Position numbers and translations under genes: made by a program. Shown piece by piece: positions 7,854-15,988 of a DNA stretch of 36,239 bases. The notes below the pieces were generated by a model. That model saw nothing but the letters and a program-made list of their open reading frames with translations, made no database searches and had not been told where the DNA came from. The DNA comes from Massilia frigida. GTDB lineage: Bacteria > Pseudomonadota > Gammaproteobacteria > Burkholderiales > Burkholderiaceae_D. The stretch's first letter is position 1. Each line of letters starts with the position of its first letter. The stretch lies in assembly GCF_011682175.1 (NCBI RefSeq), contig NZ_WHJG01000058.1, positions 1 to 36,239 on the forward strand, in the 5' to 3' direction.

Positions 7854-9567
7854 TTTCAGTGAGGTTGTGGACGAGGAATTCGATGGTGGGATTGTCCAGA
7901 AAATCGATGAAATCGATCCGGACGCCGTAGTGCGTTTCAATAGAGCTGAGCAGGCGGACTATATTGATGGAGGTGCCTCCCAATTCGCGGAAATTGGAAG
8001 ACGGCTGCAAGCTGGCGGCGTCGAGCATCAGCTCGTTCGCCCACAGTGCGATGATGGGTGCGTAGTGGTCATCGCGGGTGCCGGCGCAGGCTGCCGCGGG
8101 AACAAAATCGGGCAGTGCCGCATAGTCCACCTTGCCGCTGATCTTGTAGGGAAAGCGCGCCAAGCCGATGACGTGCTGTGGAATCTTGTAGTCGCTCAGG
8201 ATGCTTGCCAGGCGCGCGCGCAGGGCCTCGCCATCAAGGTCGGTGTCGGCGTCGCTATCGGCAACGATGTAAGCAACCAGCGCTCCCTGCGCGCTCACTT
8301 TCACCGCCACCTCCGCATAGCCGAGGCGCTTGAGCGCCCCTTCGATCTCTTCGAGTTCGACGCGAAAGCCGCGCACCTTGACCTGGCGGTCGATCCGCCC
8401 GAGAAAGCGCAAGTCGCCTTGCTCATCGCGCTCGACCAGGTCGCCGGTCTTGTAGAGGCGGCCGGCATCGAGCGTGGGAAGATGCAGGAACGTTTGCGCG
8501 TTGACGTTGGCATTGCCAATGTAGCCGGGCGAGACAGCCACGCCTGCGACGTACAGCTCGCCCCTGCTGGCCGGCTCCCTGTTCTCGTCGAGAACATGCA
8601 GGCGCACGCCGGGAATCGCCTTGCCGATATTCGATTGCGGACACGTGCCATCCATGCGCTTGTAGCTGACCAGGACCGTGCATTCCGTTGGCCCGTACAG
8701 ATTGTAGAGCCGGCGTCCCGCAAGCCAATCCTGCATGGCTTGCGGGCTGCATGCCTCGCCACCGGTGAGCAAGGTGGTGATGCCGGGGAAGCGTTGGGCG
8801 GACAGGCTGGCCAGCAGTGCCGGCGACAGGAACGCATGGGCAATCTCGTGGCGCGCGCAGAACTCGGCCAGTTCAGCCTCGGACAAACGCTGTTTCTGGC
8901 TGGGGATGCACAGCGTCGCGCCGGACAGCAAGGTGGGAAAGATATCGAGTATCGATGCATCGAAATTGATCGTCGAATACTGCAATGCGCGCACGCCTGG
9001 TGCGAGCGTAAATTCCGCGATCGCCCAGTCCACCAGATTGAGCAAACTCGTGTGGCTGATCGGCACACCCTTGGGGCGTCCGGTGGAACCGGAAGTGAAA
9101 ATCGTGTACGCAATGTCCGCGCCGCTGGCACGCACGACGTCCACACGCGCGGCCGGGAGCGAGCCGGCGCGCTGACAGTCGGCGGGAGCAATCACGGCGG
9201 CCCCGCCGACCCCCGCAAGCAGCGCATCATGCGCGACAATCAGCTGGCAGCGGCAACTGAGCACCACATGCTCTTGCACGTCGCGCTGTAATTGCGGATC
9301 GATCGGGACGTAGCTGGCGCCGGTGCCCAGAATGCCCAGGATCGACAGATACAGATCGGCACATTTATCGATGCAGATGCCGATGACATCCGCCGGGCCG
9401 GCGCTGCGGCCCTGATGGGCGAGGAACCACGCATCGATGGCCGATGCCATCTGGCCTGCCCGTTGGTACAAGGCCGCATAGCTCAGCGCCTCCGTATCCG
9501 ACAGCAGGGCCGTGGTGCCGGGATGGGCTTGCACGATGGCGCGAAAGCGCGAAACGATGGTGCTCAT
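7846..9567 (-). CDS. stand-alone NRPS adenylation-PCP didomain
   Basis: 573 aa. Activates an amino acid as its AMP ester and loads it on its own carrier domain. Motifs in order: A3 FTSGSTGRPKG (157-167), A4 with INFDAS (D203 is the aspartate that usually anchors an alpha-amino group), A5 NLYGPTEC, A7 YKTGDL, A8 FLGRIDRQVKVRGFRVE, and A10 YKISGKVDY. A peptidyl carrier domain at about 505-573 carries the phosphopantetheine serine in FRELGGTS (S533). There is no condensation, reductase or thioesterase domain. My reading of the specificity positions is D-A-L-F-L-G-L-V-L, a hydrophobic pocket; this is by eye and not a firm prediction. The ATG at 9567 shares its A with the KAS III stop (TAATG). Confidence 0.9.
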   Translation of the reverse strand: MSTIVSRFRAIVQAHPGTTALLSDTEALSYAALYQRAGQMASAIDAWFLAHQGRSAGPADVIGICIDKCADLYLSILGILGTGASYVPIDPQLQRDVQEHVVLSCRCQLIVAHDALLAGVGGAAVIAPADCQRAGSLPAARVDVVRASGADIAYTIFTSGSTGRPKGVPISHTSLLNLVDWAIAEFTLAPGVRALQYSTINFDASILDIFPTLLSGATLCIPSQKQRLSEAELAEFCARHEIAHAFLSPALLASLSAQRFPGITTLLTGGEACSPQAMQDWLAGRRLYNLYGPTECTVLVSYKRMDGTCPQSNIGKAIPGVRLHVLDENREPASRGELYVAGVAVSPGYIGNANVNAQTFLHLPTLDAGRLYKTGDLVERDEQGDLRFLGRIDRQVKVRGFRVELEEIEGALKRLGYAEVAVKVSAQGALVAYIVADSDADTDLDGEALRARLASILSDYKIPQHVIGLARFPYKISGKVDYAALPDFVPAAACAGTRDDHYAPIIALWANELMLDAASLQPSSNFRELGGTSINIVRLLSSIETHYGVRIDFIDFLDNPTIEFLVHNLTEND

Positions 9568-10505
9568 TATTGCTCCATCCCGGTTGGCAGCTTCTCCAGG
9601 ATGCACGCGCCCCATTGGAAGGGGCCGGTGCTAAATAACAGCAGCCGCGCGCCGGCGCGCACCTCACCCGTGGCCGCCACGTGGTGCAGGTTGATCAGGT
9701 TATCGGAGCTAAAGCAGTGGGCGTGGGTCGCGATGGTGCCGGTATAGGCGGTCGCGTAGCTCAGGTTGGCAAGCTGGCAGTAGAGCCGGCTGGCGGCATA
9801 GGAATAGTTATTCGTGATGTAAACATCGATCTCCTTCGCTTTCAGTTCGGCCGATGCATAGGTCGCCTTGATCAGCTGCGAAATGCAGCGCATTTCACTG
9901 TCCAGCGATGGTGCGAGAATTTGCTGGCCATCGTAACGATTGACGACCTTGCCAAGCAGCCGATAATCCATGCCGGTCGGCTCGCTGCTGAAGATACAGG
10001 CTGCCGCCGCGTCACCGGTTACATAAGGAAAATCGCTTCCCGCGCCATACAGCCGCTGCAACCTGCCGCCCGCCTTGTCGAAACTGACAAACAAGATGTG
10101 CTTGCACTGATCCGCCGCAATCAGGCTCGCGGCCAGCCGCGCCGCCCAATGAAAGCCGCCACACCCTGCCATCCCGACCTGGTAATGCACCGCATGGGAC
10201 AGGCCCAGGCGCGCATTCAATTCGCCCAGCCAGCCCGGTTCCAGGTTGTCCTGGGCGTCGAGCATGTTCGAGACCAGGAACACGGCGTCGATGTCCTTGG
10301 CCTGCAAACGGGCGCTGGCCAGGGACCGTTGAATGGCCACATCGACCAGCTCAAAGATGCTTGAGGTGCATTGCGGGAAAAGATTGGCGCCGTGCTCGGC
10401 GTGCCGCAACTGTGCGCACAGGGCGCTGTCGGCAATTTCGCTTTCGAGCGGCACGAAGCCGCCGGCGGCATACTCGGGAGCGCCTAGATAAACTGGTCGA
10501 ATCAT
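9567..10505 (-). CDS. KAS III-like condensing enzyme or acyltransferase
   Basis: 312 aa, thiolase fold of the FabH group. The nucleophile is C115 in GMAGCGGFHWA. The position where FabH has its HQAN histidine reads ITNNYS (~230), so that histidine is missing. Instead of the FabH GNTSAAS loop there is THAHCFSSDNLINL (260-273). The H-x-H-x5-D-x-x-INL pattern is what I associate with KAS III-like acyltransferases such as CerJ, ChlB3 and DpsC. It is therefore unlikely to be the housekeeping FabH. Being coupled to an A-PCP gene, it may transfer the aminoacyl or a derived acyl group from the PCP to an N or O nucleophile. First gene of the tight block; only a weak ribosome site is visible. Confidence 0.82.
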   Translation of the reverse strand: MIRPVYLGAPEYAAGGFVPLESEIADSALCAQLRHAEHGANLFPQCTSSIFELVDVAIQRSLASARLQAKDIDAVFLVSNMLDAQDNLEPGWLGELNARLGLSHAVHYQVGMAGCGGFHWAARLAASLIAADQCKHILFVSFDKAGGRLQRLYGAGSDFPYVTGDAAAACIFSSEPTGMDYRLLGKVVNRYDGQQILAPSLDSEMRCISQLIKATYASAELKAKEIDVYITNNYSYAASRLYCQLANLSYATAYTGTIATHAHCFSSDNLINLHHVAATGEVRAGARLLLFSTGPFQWGACILEKLPTGMEQ

Positions 10506-10592
10506 GAATCAACGATCTTGTGTGGGCTATCCACAAGGCCCCATGGAGGCGAACCTTGACAACATAGCGTGGGTTGAGGGTGCAAGCCGGGC

Positions 10593-11096
10593 TTAGTCTT
10601 TCCAGAACAATGGATGACGAACCACCACCTTCAACAGCTTGTCCGATTGCTGCCAAATCCCCTGGAAGCCTTGCGGCAGCACGAAAATATCGCCGTCGGA
10701 ATAGCTTGCCGTTTCGCCGCCCGGTCCGGTGACCGTGACGCGGCCGCGGATGAGGTGAATCACTTCGGTTTCGGGCCAACCCAGAATCTGCAGTTTGACG
10801 GGATCGATTTCGCACACTTCCACCGCCGCCTCTTTCGTCTTGAGCGTGTAGGGGACGTAGCAGCGATAAGAAAAATGCGTCCCATCGAGCACCTGGTAGT
10901 GGCCCGGGTCCGCATCCGGGGCGTGGGTCGTTTTGATGTTGGCGGGGATCGTTTTGGCGATCTGCACGGTGGGCCCGGCGCCAGCTGCCTCGGCCGCATG
11001 AACGCCGGCGGGCGCCAGCATGGTCAGCAGCGCCACGACGGGCGATACGGCGAGCGCCTTCAAGGCATTGACTTGTTTGGAATCGGTGATTTTCAT
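10593..11096 (-). CDS. secreted cupin-domain protein
   Basis: 167 aa from the ATG at 11096. The N-terminus (M-K-I-T-D-S-K then a hydrophobic stretch ending V-H-A-A) looks like a Sec signal peptide, so the protein should be periplasmic. The rest is one cupin barrel of the Cupin_3/DUF861 style: ETEVIHLIRGRVTV, a glycine turn TGPGGETASY, and DGDIFVLPQGFQGIW. The usual metal-binding histidines are mostly replaced, so catalysis is doubtful and ligand binding is possible. It sits 87 nt before the KAS III gene in the same direction, which suggests but does not prove membership of the biosynthetic locus. Confidence 0.75.
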   Translation of the reverse strand: MKITDSKQVNALKALAVSPVVALLTMLAPAGVHAAEAAGAGPTVQIAKTIPANIKTTHAPDADPGHYQVLDGTHFSYRCYVPYTLKTKEAAVEVCEIDPVKLQILGWPETEVIHLIRGRVTVTGPGGETASYSDGDIFVLPQGFQGIWQQSDKLLKVVVRHPLFWKD

Positions 11097-11217
11097 GATG
11101 TTCAATAAGCAAAAAAACAAGCGGATGCGCCTCTGGCGGGCCGGGCTATCGCCTGGCGCGCTGCGACCTGCGCACCATCGCGATGGCCCGGCCGGACGCC
11201 TTGCGGCGGCCAGGGGG

Positions 11218-12084
11218 TTAAATGGTCTTTGACAGGGACAGGATGGCCGTGCGCTTGCCGGGGCTGATGTGCTGGCCGTTATTGGTCAGCGAACCGTAGT
11301 TCCTGAACGCCTTTGGTTTGCTGGTGAACGAGGCCGCAAGACCGGCGGACCAGCCGCCGCCCAGTTCGCCCGTCACGCCGACGCGGCCATAGTTCCAGTT
11401 GACGTCGCGGCTGTGCGGAACGCGCTGGCGGCCGATCGTCGTCTGCAAGCTCCAGCCTTCCTTGAGCGCAAGCGTGTAGCTCCCTTCGATATTGACAGCG
11501 CCTTTCGAATCGCCGGTCAGGCCGGCCTGGGGCTGTTCCGCGTTAAAAACACCGTTGACGCCGGAATTGTTCACATTCCATCCAAAGAACGCGCCTGGAA
11601 TGTAGGCCGCGCGCAGATTGACCCCGGCAACGGTGGCGCTCGCATAAAGCTCCAGCGTGCGCGGATCCGCATCGTCGAATGCCGGTGTGAACGATGCCTT
11701 GTTGAAATTCGCACCCGGGTAATAGGCGTACACGCCGCCCAGGTCCAGTTCCACGCCTTTGAGCGAGGCTTTATATCCCAGGCTCAAGTCGGTTTCCAGT
11801 GAACCATTGGGTACATACTGGGCGCTGATATTCGAGGCGAACAAGCTGGCGTAAGCGCCGCTGGCATGGTCGGCCGTGACGCTGGCCTGCAAGGCCGGTT
11901 TACCCCAGGTTTGGGAAAACCCGCGCCAGATATAATCGGATACGACGCTAACCTGGCCCGCTACCTTCATGCCGCTGTCCGCTGCGTCGGCTGCGTGAGC
12001 GCTCATCGCCAGGAGCGTGACGCCCAGGAACGCTGCGCATGCCATGGCAAGCGAACGAAGAGAATGCGGGGAAGGGGACTTCAT
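11218..12084 (-). CDS. TorF-family putative outer-membrane porin
   Basis: 288 aa from the ATG at 12084, with a GGAG ribosome site about 10 nt upstream. Signal peptide with positive start (KSPSPHSLRS), hydrophobic core (ACAAFLGVTLLAM) and SAHAADA cleavage region. The mature part opens with GQVSVVSDYIWRGFSQTWGKPALQ, the hallmark of the TIGR02001/Gcw_chp (TorF) family, and ends in alternating beta-barrel strands with LSLSKTI. Probably an outer-membrane channel. It is the most upstream gene on this strand. The 254-nt divergent gap to the response regulator holds an AT-rich stretch near 12150-12240 and no recognisable operator. Export or uptake for the neighbouring pathway is possible but unproven. 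Confidence 0.8.
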   Translation of the reverse strand: MKSPSPHSLRSLAMACAAFLGVTLLAMSAHAADAADSGMKVAGQVSVVSDYIWRGFSQTWGKPALQASVTADHASGAYASLFASNISAQYVPNGSLETDLSLGYKASLKGVELDLGGVYAYYPGANFNKASFTPAFDDADPRTLELYASATVAGVNLRAAYIPGAFFGWNVNNSGVNGVFNAEQPQAGLTGDSKGAVNIEGSYTLALKEGWSLQTTIGRQRVPHSRDVNWNYGRVGVTGELGGGWSAGLAASFTSKPKAFRNYGSLTNNGQHISPGKRTAILSLSKTI

Positions 12085-12338
12085 GACTGACGGACTCCGT
12101 GATGATCGATATATGCGTGACACACCCTTGGCGCCAGTAGTCCTGTTGCCAAATTTGCTAGTTGTATTTTCAAAAAAGTATATCACCGGTGCAATGTTGT
12201 CACCATTCAATCTGGGTAATTTGCAATTTTTTTTCGCGAAAGTTTGGCGGGGGCACATTTGCCGGGATGAATTCCTTACTGCCCGGGGCAGATGCACGCG
12301 CTTGCGCGCCGCCCCGGCTTGTCCACTAGAATAGCCCC

Positions 12339-13028
12339 ATGCGCCTGCTCATCATCGAAGACAATCCCGACATCGTGGCCAACCTCTACGGCTTTCTTGA
12401 ACCCAAGGGCTACATCCTCGACTCGGCCGCCAACGGCTACGCCGGCCTGGCCCTGGCCGCCCAGCATACCTATGATGCCGTGGTCCTCGACGTCATGCTG
12501 CCCGGCCTGACAGGCCTGGATATCTGCCAAAAACTCCGCAGCGAACTTAACAGCACCATTCCGGTACTGATGCTGACCGCGCGCGACACGCTGCAAGACA
12601 AGGTCGCCGGCTTCGACAGCGGCGCCGACGATTACCTGGTCAAGCCATTTTCCCTGGTCGAACTCGACATCCGCCTGAAAGCCTTGCTGCGCCGCGCCAA
12701 CGGCGCCGTCGGCAGCGCCGCCATCCTGCGCGTGGGCGAGCTGAGCTTTAACACCGGCACCTACCAGGCCAGCCGCGCCGGCCAGCCCCTGGCCCTGACC
12801 AAAACCGGCTACACCATCCTCAAATGCCTGATGCGCGAGGCGCCCAAGGTCGTGCCGCGCCACGTCATCGAACAAGCTATCTGGGGCGACGACCGTCCCG
12901 ACAGCGACGCCTTGCGCACCCACATCCATGCCCTGCGCCAAGCCCTCGACAAACCCTTTCCCGCCGCCATGCTGCGCACGGTGCCGGGCCTCGGCTTCAA
13001 ACTGGTCAATCCCGATGAAGCCGCGTAA
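12339..13028 (+). CDS. OmpR/PmrA-family response regulator
   Basis: 229 aa. Receiver domain 1-115 with acidic pair E7/D8, phospho-acceptor D51 (VLDVMLPG), T80 and K102 (LVKPF). C-terminal winged-helix domain ~130-222 ending in RTVPGLGFKL. Closest in type to QseB/PmrA regulators. It overlaps the histidine kinase by 14 nt, so they form one unit. The start has no Shine-Dalgarno sequence, and a TAGAAT box ends 6 nt before the ATG, raising the possibility of leaderless translation. Downstream eptA and the phased repeats at 14244-14281 suggest it regulates lipid A modification. Confidence 0.92.
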   Translation: MRLLIIEDNPDIVANLYGFLEPKGYILDSAANGYAGLALAAQHTYDAVVLDVMLPGLTGLDICQKLRSELNSTIPVLMLTARDTLQDKVAGFDSGADDYLVKPFSLVELDIRLKALLRRANGAVGSAAILRVGELSFNTGTYQASRAGQPLALTKTGYTILKCLMREAPKVVPRHVIEQAIWGDDRPDSDALRTHIHALRQALDKPFPAAMLRTVPGLGFKLVNPDEAA

Positions 13029-14259
13029 CTCCCTGCGGCGCCGGATCGCCGTGGCCTACCTGCTGTTCGCGCTGGGCTCGTCGCTCTTTCTCGCGGCGAT
13101 CGCCATCGCGGCGGTGGAGGGGATCGAAGTCCACCTGGTCGACAACCGCCTCGCCGAGGCCGCCGCCTGGGCAGCGCCGCGCCACGCCGGCGGCTTGCCG
13201 GTCGGCATGCCTGCCGGCCTGAGTTTCCACCATGGCGCAGCGATTCCCGAGCCACTGCGCCATCTCCCCGAAGGCGTCGGCGAAGTGCACGTCGACGGCA
13301 TCGGCCTGCATGTACTTGCCGGCAAGGATGCAAGCGGCGATTACGTGGTCGTCGACCATGAAAGCGATTACGAAAAGGTTGAACTGGTGGTCTATTCGAT
13401 GTTCGGCTTGGGCTTCATCGGCATCATGCTGTTTTCGCTGTTCCTGGGCGGCTTCATCGGACGCCGCTTCGTCACCCCGATCACCACCCTGGCCACTGCC
13501 GTGCGCGACAGTTCCTCCGAATTGCCGCTGCTGGACCGTAACGACGAACTCGGCACCCTGGCGCGCGCCTTCGCCGCCCATACCAGCGAACTGCGCATTT
13601 ACCTCGAACGCGAGCGCCTGTTCACGGGCGACGTCAGCCACGAACTGCGCACGCCGCTGACCGTGATTACCGGCGCCGCCGAAATCATCATCGCCCAGCA
13701 CGACGCCAAGCCCGCCACCGCCGCCGCGGCCGAACGCATCCTGCGCGCCGCCAACGAAGCCTCCGCCTGCGTCAACGTCTTGCTGACCCTGGCGCGTTCG
13801 CGCGACCGCATCGCCCACCCCGTCACCAGCATCGACCAGATCGCGCGCGCCGAAACCGCGCGTTCCCAGTCGCTGGTCGCGGGCCGGCCGGTGGCGCTGC
13901 GCTTCCTCGGCGGCCCCGCCTTCGCCATCGCCGCGCCGCCCGAGCTGCTGGTGGCCGCCGTGGGTAACCTGATCCGCAATGCCTGCCAGTACACGCTGCA
14001 GGGCGAGGTGTCGGTACGGCTCGGTGAAGGCCTGGTGCGGGTGGAAGATACCGGCCCCGGCCTGCCGCTCGCCGTGCGCGCCACCTTCGACCAGGAACAA
14101 AGCGCGGCGCCCGGCGCCGGGTCGGCCGGTTCCGGCCTGGGCCTGGCCCTGGTGCGGCGCATCTGCGAATATCTCGGCGCCACCTTGCTTTTTAGTGAAC
14201 GCGATGGCGGCGGCAGCGTTTTCGAGATACGCTTCAGCGACGCTTTAACAAATTCTTAA
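13015..14259 (+). CDS. sensor histidine kinase (PmrB/QseC-like)
   Basis: About 414 aa, inner membrane. TM1 ~11-34, a short periplasmic sensor of roughly 90 residues, TM2 ~123-147, then a HAMP-like linker. DHp H-box is FTGDVSHELRTPL with the phospho-histidine near residue 209. ATPase domain with N-box NLIRNACQYT, G1 VRVEDTGPGLPL and G2 GSGLGLALV. The start at 13015 overlaps the regulator stop by 14 nt. The sensor segment shows no clear ExxE ferric-iron motif as in PmrB, so the signal is unknown. The 3' end of the coding region contains two of the four phased repeats described separately. Confidence 0.9.
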   Translation: MKPRNSLRRRIAVAYLLFALGSSLFLAAIAIAAVEGIEVHLVDNRLAEAAAWAAPRHAGGLPVGMPAGLSFHHGAAIPEPLRHLPEGVGEVHVDGIGLHVLAGKDASGDYVVVDHESDYEKVELVVYSMFGLGFIGIMLFSLFLGGFIGRRFVTPITTLATAVRDSSSELPLLDRNDELGTLARAFAAHTSELRIYLERERLFTGDVSHELRTPLTVITGAAEIIIAQHDAKPATAAAAERILRAANEASACVNVLLTLARSRDRIAHPVTSIDQIARAETARSQSLVAGRPVALRFLGGPAFAIAAPPELLVAAVGNLIRNACQYTLQGEVSVRLGEGLVRVEDTGPGLPLAVRATFDQEQSAAPGAGSAGSGLGLALVRRICEYLGATLLFSERDGGGSVFEIRFSDALTNS

Positions 14260-14281
14260 CGCCCGCTTGACGCCGGCTTGA
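14244..14281 (+). promoter_or_regulatory. four 11-bp-phased YTTRA repeats (PmrA/QseB-type operator)
   Basis: TTTAA (14244), CTTAA (14255), CTTGA (14266) and CTTGA (14277) lie at exact 11-bp intervals. OmpR-family regulators such as PmrA bind direct CTTAA-type half-sites with this spacing. The last copy lies close to the -35 position relative to a TATCTT box at 14294-14299, which would place transcription ahead of the TTG start of eptA. The first two copies are within the end of the kinase gene. The spacing is seen directly; function is inferred. Confidence 0.6.
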
Positions 14282-14347
14282 TGTTCTCAACTGTATCTTC
14301 AATAGCGTGCCGTCCTGGTCGACGGCGCCGCTCACCTGGAGATATTG

Positions 14348-15988
14348 TTGAAACTGAACACCGCGCCGCGCATCCACGCTCCCCTGCTCATCCTGGGCAC
14401 CTCGGTTTTCCTGCTTCTCGCCTATAACGGCAACTTCTGGCACACCTTCATCGGTGCGACCGGCGGCATCAGCCTGGCGCACTTGCCGCTGCACCTGGGC
14501 AGCTTTGCCTTGCTGGCGCTCCTGTTCAACGCCAGCCTGAACGTCATCAATTTCCGCTTCATCGTCAAACCCTTGCTGGTCGTCCTGTTCATGGCGAGCT
14601 CGGCCACTTACTACTTCATGAACGAGTACGGCACCGCCATCGACAAGTCGATGATCCAGAACCTGCTCGAAACCGATGTCCACGAAGCGGCCGAACTGTT
14701 GAACTGGAAACTGCTGCTGACCATCACCTTGCTCGGGATTATCCCGTCGCTGCTGGTCTGCCGCGCCAGGATCGCCTTTTGCGCCGGCAAGCGCGGGCTG
14801 GTCTTGCAGGTGGCCAATATCAGCGGCTCGCTCCTGCTCGCTGCGGGCTTGCTGTTCCTGTTCTTCAAAAGCCTGGCGCCGGCCCTGCGCGAGCACCGCG
14901 AACTGCGCTATCTGCTGGCGCCGACGAATTACATCCAGGCCATCAATGGCTACGTCAAACAGCAGCGCGCCCAATCGGTGGTGATCGCGCCACTGGGCAT
15001 GGACGCCACCAAACGCGTGACGGGCAGCGGCAACCGCCAGCGCTCGGTTACCCTGATCATCGTCGGCGAGACCGCGCGCGCCGCCAATTTCTCGCTCAAC
15101 GGCTATGCCCGCGCCACCAATCCCGAACTGTCGGCCCAGCCCGACCTGCTCAATTTCACCGATGTGCAATCGTGCGGCACGGCCACGGCGGTCTCGGTGC
15201 CCTGCGTGTTCTCCGCCCTGGGACGCGGCAACTATTCCGACGACAAGGCGCACGCGCAGCAGGGCTTGCTCGATGTACTCTCGCATGCCGGCTTCAGCGT
15301 GCTCTGGCGCGACAATAATTCCGGCTGCAAGGGCGCCTGCGACCGGGTCGACTACGAAGACCTGTCCAAGCCGGAACCGGGCAACCGCTGGTGCGTCGAC
15401 GATGAATGCTTCGACGAACGCCTGCTCGACGGCTTGCCCGAGCTGATCCGCAAGGCGCACCAGGACATGGTCATCGTGCTGCACCAGAAGGGTAGCCACG
15501 GCCCGGCCTACTGGAAACGCGCGCCGGCCGCCTTCCAGCGCTTCGGCCCCGTGTGCCAGACCAATCAGCTCGAATCGTGCTCGCGCGAATCGATCGTGGC
15601 CGCCTACGACAACTCGATCCTGTACACCGACCATTTCCTCAACCAGGCCATCGAATTGCTCAAGGCTAGCGCCGAAACGGAACAGGTCAACACCGCCATG
15701 CTCTATTTTTCCGACCATGGCGAGTCGCTCGGCGAACACAATATGTATCTGCATGGTGCGCCGTATGTGATTTCTCCCGCCGAGCAGCGCGAAGTGCCCT
15801 TGATGCTGTGGCTGTCGGAAGGGTTCCGCTCGCGCTTTCATATCGACCAGCGCTGCCTGGCGGCCCGCACCGGCCAATCGTTCTCGCATGACAACGTGTT
15901 CCACTCGGTACTGGGCATGCACAGCATCAGCTCGGCTGTCTACAATCCCGGCCTTGATATCTTCGGCCCGTGCACCCATGAGACATAA
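14348..15988 (+). CDS. eptA: EptA/MCR-family lipid A phosphoethanolamine transferase
   Basis: About 546 aa. Transfers phosphoethanolamine to lipid A at the periplasmic face. Four to five N-terminal membrane segments (residues ~12-180), then an alkaline-phosphatase-like sulfatase domain. Visible: IIVGETARAANF with the zinc glutamate (about E241), SCGTATAVSVPC with the nucleophile threonine (about T278), and YFSDHGESLGE with the D-H zinc pair near 456-457. Multiple cysteines in the soluble domain fit the family disulfides. No ATG is available; a TTG at 14345 or 14348 must be used. The GGAG at 14338-14341 fits the second TTG better. Predicted to lower surface negative charge and so polymyxin binding. 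Its expression probably depends on the upstream two-component pair. Confidence 0.92.
   Translation: MKLNTAPRIHAPLLILGTSVFLLLAYNGNFWHTFIGATGGISLAHLPLHLGSFALLALLFNASLNVINFRFIVKPLLVVLFMASSATYYFMNEYGTAIDKSMIQNLLETDVHEAAELLNWKLLLTITLLGIIPSLLVCRARIAFCAGKRGLVLQVANISGSLLLAAGLLFLFFKSLAPALREHRELRYLLAPTNYIQAINGYVKQQRAQSVVIAPLGMDATKRVTGSGNRQRSVTLIIVGETARAANFSLNGYARATNPELSAQPDLLNFTDVQSCGTATAVSVPCVFSALGRGNYSDDKAHAQQGLLDVLSHAGFSVLWRDNNSGCKGACDRVDYEDLSKPEPGNRWCVDDECFDERLLDGLPELIRKAHQDMVIVLHQKGSHGPAYWKRAPAAFQRFGPVCQTNQLESCSRESIVAAYDNSILYTDHFLNQAIELLKASAETEQVNTAMLYFSDHGESLGEHNMYLHGAPYVISPAEQREVPLMLWLSEGFRSRFHIDQRCLAARTGQSFSHDNVFHSVLGMHSISSAVYNPGLDIFGPCTHET

Noticed and set aside
930-10505. Calling the locus a rhizobactin 1021/schizokinen siderophore cluster
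   Set aside because: Dat, Ddc and N-monooxygenase match, but there is no IucA/IucC synthetase, no RhbD/IucB-type acetyltransferase and no adjacent siderophore receptor. The A-PCP and KAS III genes point to a different assembly.
10506-10592. Fur box or clear sigma-70 promoter before the KAS III gene
   Set aside because: No GATAAT-type Fur repeat. TTGTCA is present on the minus strand but has no well-spaced -10.
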